A stretch of DNA of 7,033 nt from Candidatus Roizmanbacteria bacterium CG_4_10_14_0_2_um_filter_36_35 (lineage in GTDB: Bacteria > Patescibacteriota > Microgenomatia > UBA1406 > GWC2-37-13): the NCBI GenBank assembly GCA_002792355.1, contig PFOE01000039.1, forward strand, positions 1 to 7,033, read 5' to 3'. The notes beneath the pieces were generated by a model, which saw only the letters and a list, made by a program, of their open reading frames with translations, was not told the DNA's origin and made no database searches. The translations under genes and the position numbers were made by a program. This document shows, piece after piece, positions 5,224-7,033 of this stretch (the first letter of the stretch is position 1; each line of letters opens with the position of its first letter).

Positions 5224-5301
5224 TCCACTTCGCTAAAACTTCCCACTTCGCCAAGGCTTCGAGTGACAAGTCGAGGACTAAAAAACGATATTGGAACTTT
5301 T
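5224..5301 (-). repeat. Non-coding repeat, right copy, with an 18-bp tandem duplication
   Basis: The reverse complement of 5224-5249 matches the left copy (4785-4808). It is preceded on that strand by a TAGTCC-beginning hairpin, CCTCGA...TCGAAG, where the left copy has TAGTCC and its own hairpin. On the plus strand, 5225-5242 and 5243-5260 are an imperfect 18-base tandem repeat (CCACTTCGCTAAAACTTC against CCACTTCGCCAAGGCTTC, 15 of 18 identical). GATATTGGAACTTTT at 5287-5301 repeats 4807-4821. No coding frame is believable here. Confidence 0.5.
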
Positions 5302-5302
5302 A

Positions 5303-5326
5303 TAAATCCCACTTTTGTGAGATTTA
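5303..5326. repeat. Imperfect inverted repeat, 10-bp arms, TTTT loop
   Basis: TAAATCCCAC (5303-5312) and GTGAGATTTA (5317-5326) pair at 9 of 10 positions around TTTT. No T-run follows, so it is not a standard terminator. Its role is unknown; it may belong to the adjacent repeat. Confidence 0.4.
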
Positions 5327-5362
5327 GAGGCGCTTCATTAAAAAATACAAACAGGAGTAATA

Positions 5363-5392
5363 ATGAATGATAAAATCACACACCGTGGGTGA
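5363..5392 (+). other. Nine-codon ORF with a strong Shine-Dalgarno upstream of the AbiE operon
   Basis: AGGAG (5353-5357) stands 5 bases before an ATG that opens MNDKITHRG and a TGA. It is the best ribosome-binding site in the window, yet the frame is tiny and ends before the AbiE promoter. It may be the surviving 5' end of a gene displaced by the AbiE operon, a leader peptide, or chance. No clear promoter was found for it. Confidence 0.25.
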
Positions 5393-5402
5393 GAGTTTAT
5401 TA

Positions 5403-5431
5403 TTGACACGATTATAGAATTAGTATATAAT
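5403..5431 (+). promoter_or_regulatory. Consensus promoter of the AbiE-like operon
   Basis: A perfect TTGACA (5403-5408), a 17-base spacer and a perfect TATAAT (5426-5431). The ATG follows 10 bases later, so the leader should be about 3-4 bases. AATTA and TAATT (5419-5423, 5429-5433) form a short inverted repeat around the -10, and CACC-GTG-GGTG (5381-5391) lies just upstream. Either could be an AbiEi-like operator, but neither is strong. Confidence 0.8.
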
Positions 5432-5441
5432 TGTCTTAATT

Positions 5442-6032
5442 ATGAGAACATATTCTATGATCGATACCATTAAATTATTCAAAGAACGAGAGATCGATCT
5501 TTTTACTCTTGATGATTTTGGCCGATTACTAGACATCAAAAACCAAAATACCATTTATAAAAAAATTCAACGCTTGGAGAAAAAGGCTATTGTCAGAAAA
5601 CTTATCAAGGGAAAGTATTGGTTCAGTCTTAGTCGCTTTAATGATTTTAAAACTGCCAATTTTTTGTTTCAGCCGTCATATGTCTCTCTTGAGTCAGCCC
5701 TGTCTTTTTACGGAATTATCACTGGTTTTTCTTATAGAATAACTTCTCTTACAACTAATAAACCACGATCGTTTATTTTTGATGAAAAAGACTTCTTTTA
5801 CAGTCACATCAATCCGGATTTTTTCTGGGGATATGAAAAAAAAGAAGATTTTTTAATTGCCGAAAAAGAAAAAGCCCTTCTTGATTTTTTATATTTTCAT
5901 ACCAAAGGATTAAGAGCGTTTGATAAAGAAGAAATGGATTTTTCAGAAATAGATAGCAAAAAATTAATAATTTATGGAAAAAGATTTAAAAATAATAAAC
6001 TATTAAAAATTATCAGCGAACAAATTCTATGA
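5442..6032 (+). CDS. AbiEi-like antitoxin / transcriptional regulator (type IV toxin-antitoxin)
   Basis: The protein has 196 residues, as expected for AbiEi-type regulators. The N-terminal winged helix-turn-helix (about 5-65) includes FTLDDFGRLLDIKNQNTIYKKIQRLEKKAIVRKLIKGKYW. The C-terminal domain carries the family signatures PSYVSLESALSFYGII (78-93), TSLTTNKPRSF (101-111) and FLIAEKEKALLDFLYF (137-152). In characterised AbiE systems this protein represses its own promoter and counteracts the AbiEii toxin without stable binding to it (type IV). The stop overlaps the toxin gene start by four bases (ATGA), implying coupled translation. The first ATG is chosen because it lies 10 bases from a perfect -10; a second in-frame ATG at 5457 would also leave the wHTH intact. 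Whether this copy protects against phage is inference. Confidence 0.88.
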   Translation: MRTYSMIDTIKLFKEREIDLFTLDDFGRLLDIKNQNTIYKKIQRLEKKAIVRKLIKGKYWFSLSRFNDFKTANFLFQPSYVSLESALSFYGIITGFSYRITSLTTNKPRSFIFDEKDFFYSHINPDFFWGYEKKEDFLIAEKEKALLDFLYFHTKGLRAFDKEEMDFSEIDSKKLIIYGKRFKNNKLLKIISEQIL

Positions 6033-6805
6033 TTACGAAAAAACAGGCGGAGGATTTGGCAAAATATTACCAGATTGATGAGTTCACCATTGTCAGAGAG
6101 TATCTGCAAATTTTATTTTTGAGCTATCTTTATAAAGAGAAACAGGCTGATAAGATCTATTTCAAAGGAGGGACAGCCATCAGGCTTCTTTTTGGCTCTT
6201 CTCGTTTTTCCGAAGACCTGGATTTTTCCACACCGCTGACAACAACTGTAATTAAGAAAACGATAAAAATAGTCGAAAGATCAATTCAGAAAGAACTGCC
6301 TGGTGTTAATATTTTTCCTTTGTATACGGGTAAAAAAGGCTTGCGATTACGACTAAAATACCAAGCGGACGATTATAAATACCCGTTGGTTATTAGGCTT
6401 GATTTTAACGAAGTAAAGAAGATAGGGAAAAAGATACTGACTCCACTAGTTACAAAGTTTCCGGTCGTAATTTTTCCACTGATAATCCATCTAACAGATA
6501 CGGAGATCTTAACCGAAAAACTCTGTGCTTTATTAACTCGAGGGAAAGGAAGGGATTTCTATGATGCTTGGTTTTTACTGGAAAGAGGCATAAAAATTGA
6601 CACCGAATTATTAAAAGAAAAACTAAAGGAAAGAGGGAAAAAATTTAAAAGGGAGGAGATCTTGAAAAAAATAAAGAACTATCCTCAAAAACAGCTTATT
6701 CAAGATCTTTCCCAATTTTTACCCGCGTCACAAAGGAAAGTTATTCTTGTATTAAAAAACAGCTTGAAAAAGAGCCTTTCTAGATTTCTCCACCCATCAG
6801 GCTGA
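6029..6805 (+). CDS. AbiEii-like nucleotidyltransferase toxin (type IV toxin-antitoxin)
   Basis: The 258 residues carry the AbiEii-type DNA polymerase-beta-like nucleotidyltransferase motifs. Motif I is FKGGTAIRLLFGSSRFSEDL (46-64), continuing to Asp65: the GG and SEDLDF metal-binding residues are intact. Motif II is VIRLDFN (121-127) with Asp125. Motif III is TEILTEKLCALL (158-169) with Lys164. Motif IV is RGKGRDFYDAWFLL (171-184). Related toxins bind GTP, or modify tRNA acceptor ends with nucleotides, and stop growth. All motifs are present, so the toxin is probably active. No membrane segment is visible. Translation is likely coupled to the antitoxin through the ATGA overlap; no Shine-Dalgarno precedes the ATG. 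Its 3' end overlaps the convergent gene by 26 bases. Confidence 0.9.
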   Translation: MITKKQAEDLAKYYQIDEFTIVREYLQILFLSYLYKEKQADKIYFKGGTAIRLLFGSSRFSEDLDFSTPLTTTVIKKTIKIVERSIQKELPGVNIFPLYTGKKGLRLRLKYQADDYKYPLVIRLDFNEVKKIGKKILTPLVTKFPVVIFPLIIHLTDTEILTEKLCALLTRGKGRDFYDAWFLLERGIKIDTELLKEKLKERGKKFKREEILKKIKNYPQKQLIQDLSQFLPASQRKVILVLKNSLKKSLSRFLHPSG

Positions 6806-7031
6806 AAATTGCTAAAGTCAGGGCGACCAAAATCACTGTGTAGTAATAAAGCCAGGGTTTTTTGGTGCGGTAAAAATGGTAGAGAAGACCGAAAGTTATT
6901 AAGCCACCAAGGAAATAGGCGACTAGGGGAGTCCGGTAAAAAAATATTCCTATACTGACAAAAACGACTGCTAAAGGTACGGTCATATAAATAGCTTTAT
7001 AAAGCGTCTTCAGTTTTGATTTGAAAACAAA
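6780..7031 (-). CDS. Small membrane protein, possibly incomplete at the right edge
   Basis: The frame is open to the right edge, giving up to 84 visible codons. Three membrane segments can be seen: TVPLAVVFVSIGIFFY, PLVAYFLGGLITFGLLYHFY and WLYYYTVILVALTLAIFSLM, with a basic RTKKP turn between the second and third. The gene may be complete from the ATG at 6986 (68 residues): TATAAA ends 9 bases before it, in line with the promoter spacing of other genes here. Alternatively the frame (KSKLKTLYKAIY before that Met) continues beyond the window as a longer protein. No family is recognised. The last 26 bases overlap the abiEii-like gene on the opposite strand, leaving no separate terminator space. 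Confidence 0.65.
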   Translation of the reverse strand, partial: FVFKSKLKTLYKAIYMTVPLAVVFVSIGIFFYRTPLVAYFLGGLITFGLLYHFYRTKKPWLYYYTVILVALTLAIFSLMGGEI

Positions 7032-7033
7032 CC

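Noticed and set aside
5149..5370. Plus-strand frame across the repeat region before the AbiE operon
   Set aside because: Its translation covers the tandem and inverted repeats, looks non-protein-like, and has no promoter or ribosome site.
1..7033. Alternative genetic code (TGA as an amino acid)
   Set aside because: TGA ends the hpt remnant, abiEi-like and abiEii-like genes at the expected lengths, and tryptophans are encoded by TGG.
1..7033. CRISPR array, rRNA, tRNA or transposase
   Set aside because: No regularly spaced repeats, cloverleaf with a T-loop, rRNA-like stretch or transposase motifs were seen on reading.

Overview
The window looks like a piece of a small, AT-rich bacterial genome of the Candidate Phyla Radiation (Patescibacteria), possibly Microgenomates. 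This is inferred from tightly packed short genes, many small membrane or orphan proteins, and protein types I associate with that group. TGA works as a normal stop (hpt remnant, abiEi-like and abiEii-like genes), so the recoded TGA-glycine lineages are unlikely. No rRNA, tRNA, CRISPR array or transposase was seen.

Layout. The left edge carries the C-terminal half of a short-chain dehydrogenase (+). It converges, with one base between stops, on an unrecognised 245-residue protein (-). Positions 1155-1572 hold no intact gene. They contain a strong odd-length palindrome, a broken small membrane-protein reading frame (-) and, head to head with it, a 5'-truncated hypoxanthine phosphoribosyltransferase gene (+). 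Next comes a minus-strand run read from right to left: a small protein with a CC and a CPKC motif (3602-4084), a clear intrinsic terminator, a NYN/DUF88 nuclease-like protein, a pyridoxamine-phosphate-oxidase-like flavin protein, and two small membrane proteins. A plus-strand lipoprotein gene diverges from this run at about 4187. A minus-strand HIT hydrolase gene (4828-5187) is flanked by inverted copies of a non-coding repeat. The right end holds a type IV toxin-antitoxin operon of the AbiE kind (abiEi-like antitoxin/regulator, then abiEii-like nucleotidyltransferase toxin) behind a consensus promoter. A small membrane protein gene then runs in from the right edge on the minus strand.

The most striking signal is regulatory. 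At least eight genes have a TATAAT-like -10 hexamer ending only 6-10 bases before the start codon. For five of these the gap is exactly 6 bases, which would put transcription start on the first base of the start codon. These mRNAs should be leaderless or almost so. The one gene whose start lies inside the preceding gene (2223-2525) has a Shine-Dalgarno-like AGGA instead. This suggests a division between leaderless first genes and SD- or coupling-dependent later genes.

Functionally the genes do not form one pathway. The AbiE pair is the only clear interacting system. The others look like housekeeping remnants (nucleotide salvage, HIT, SDR) and lineage-specific small proteins.
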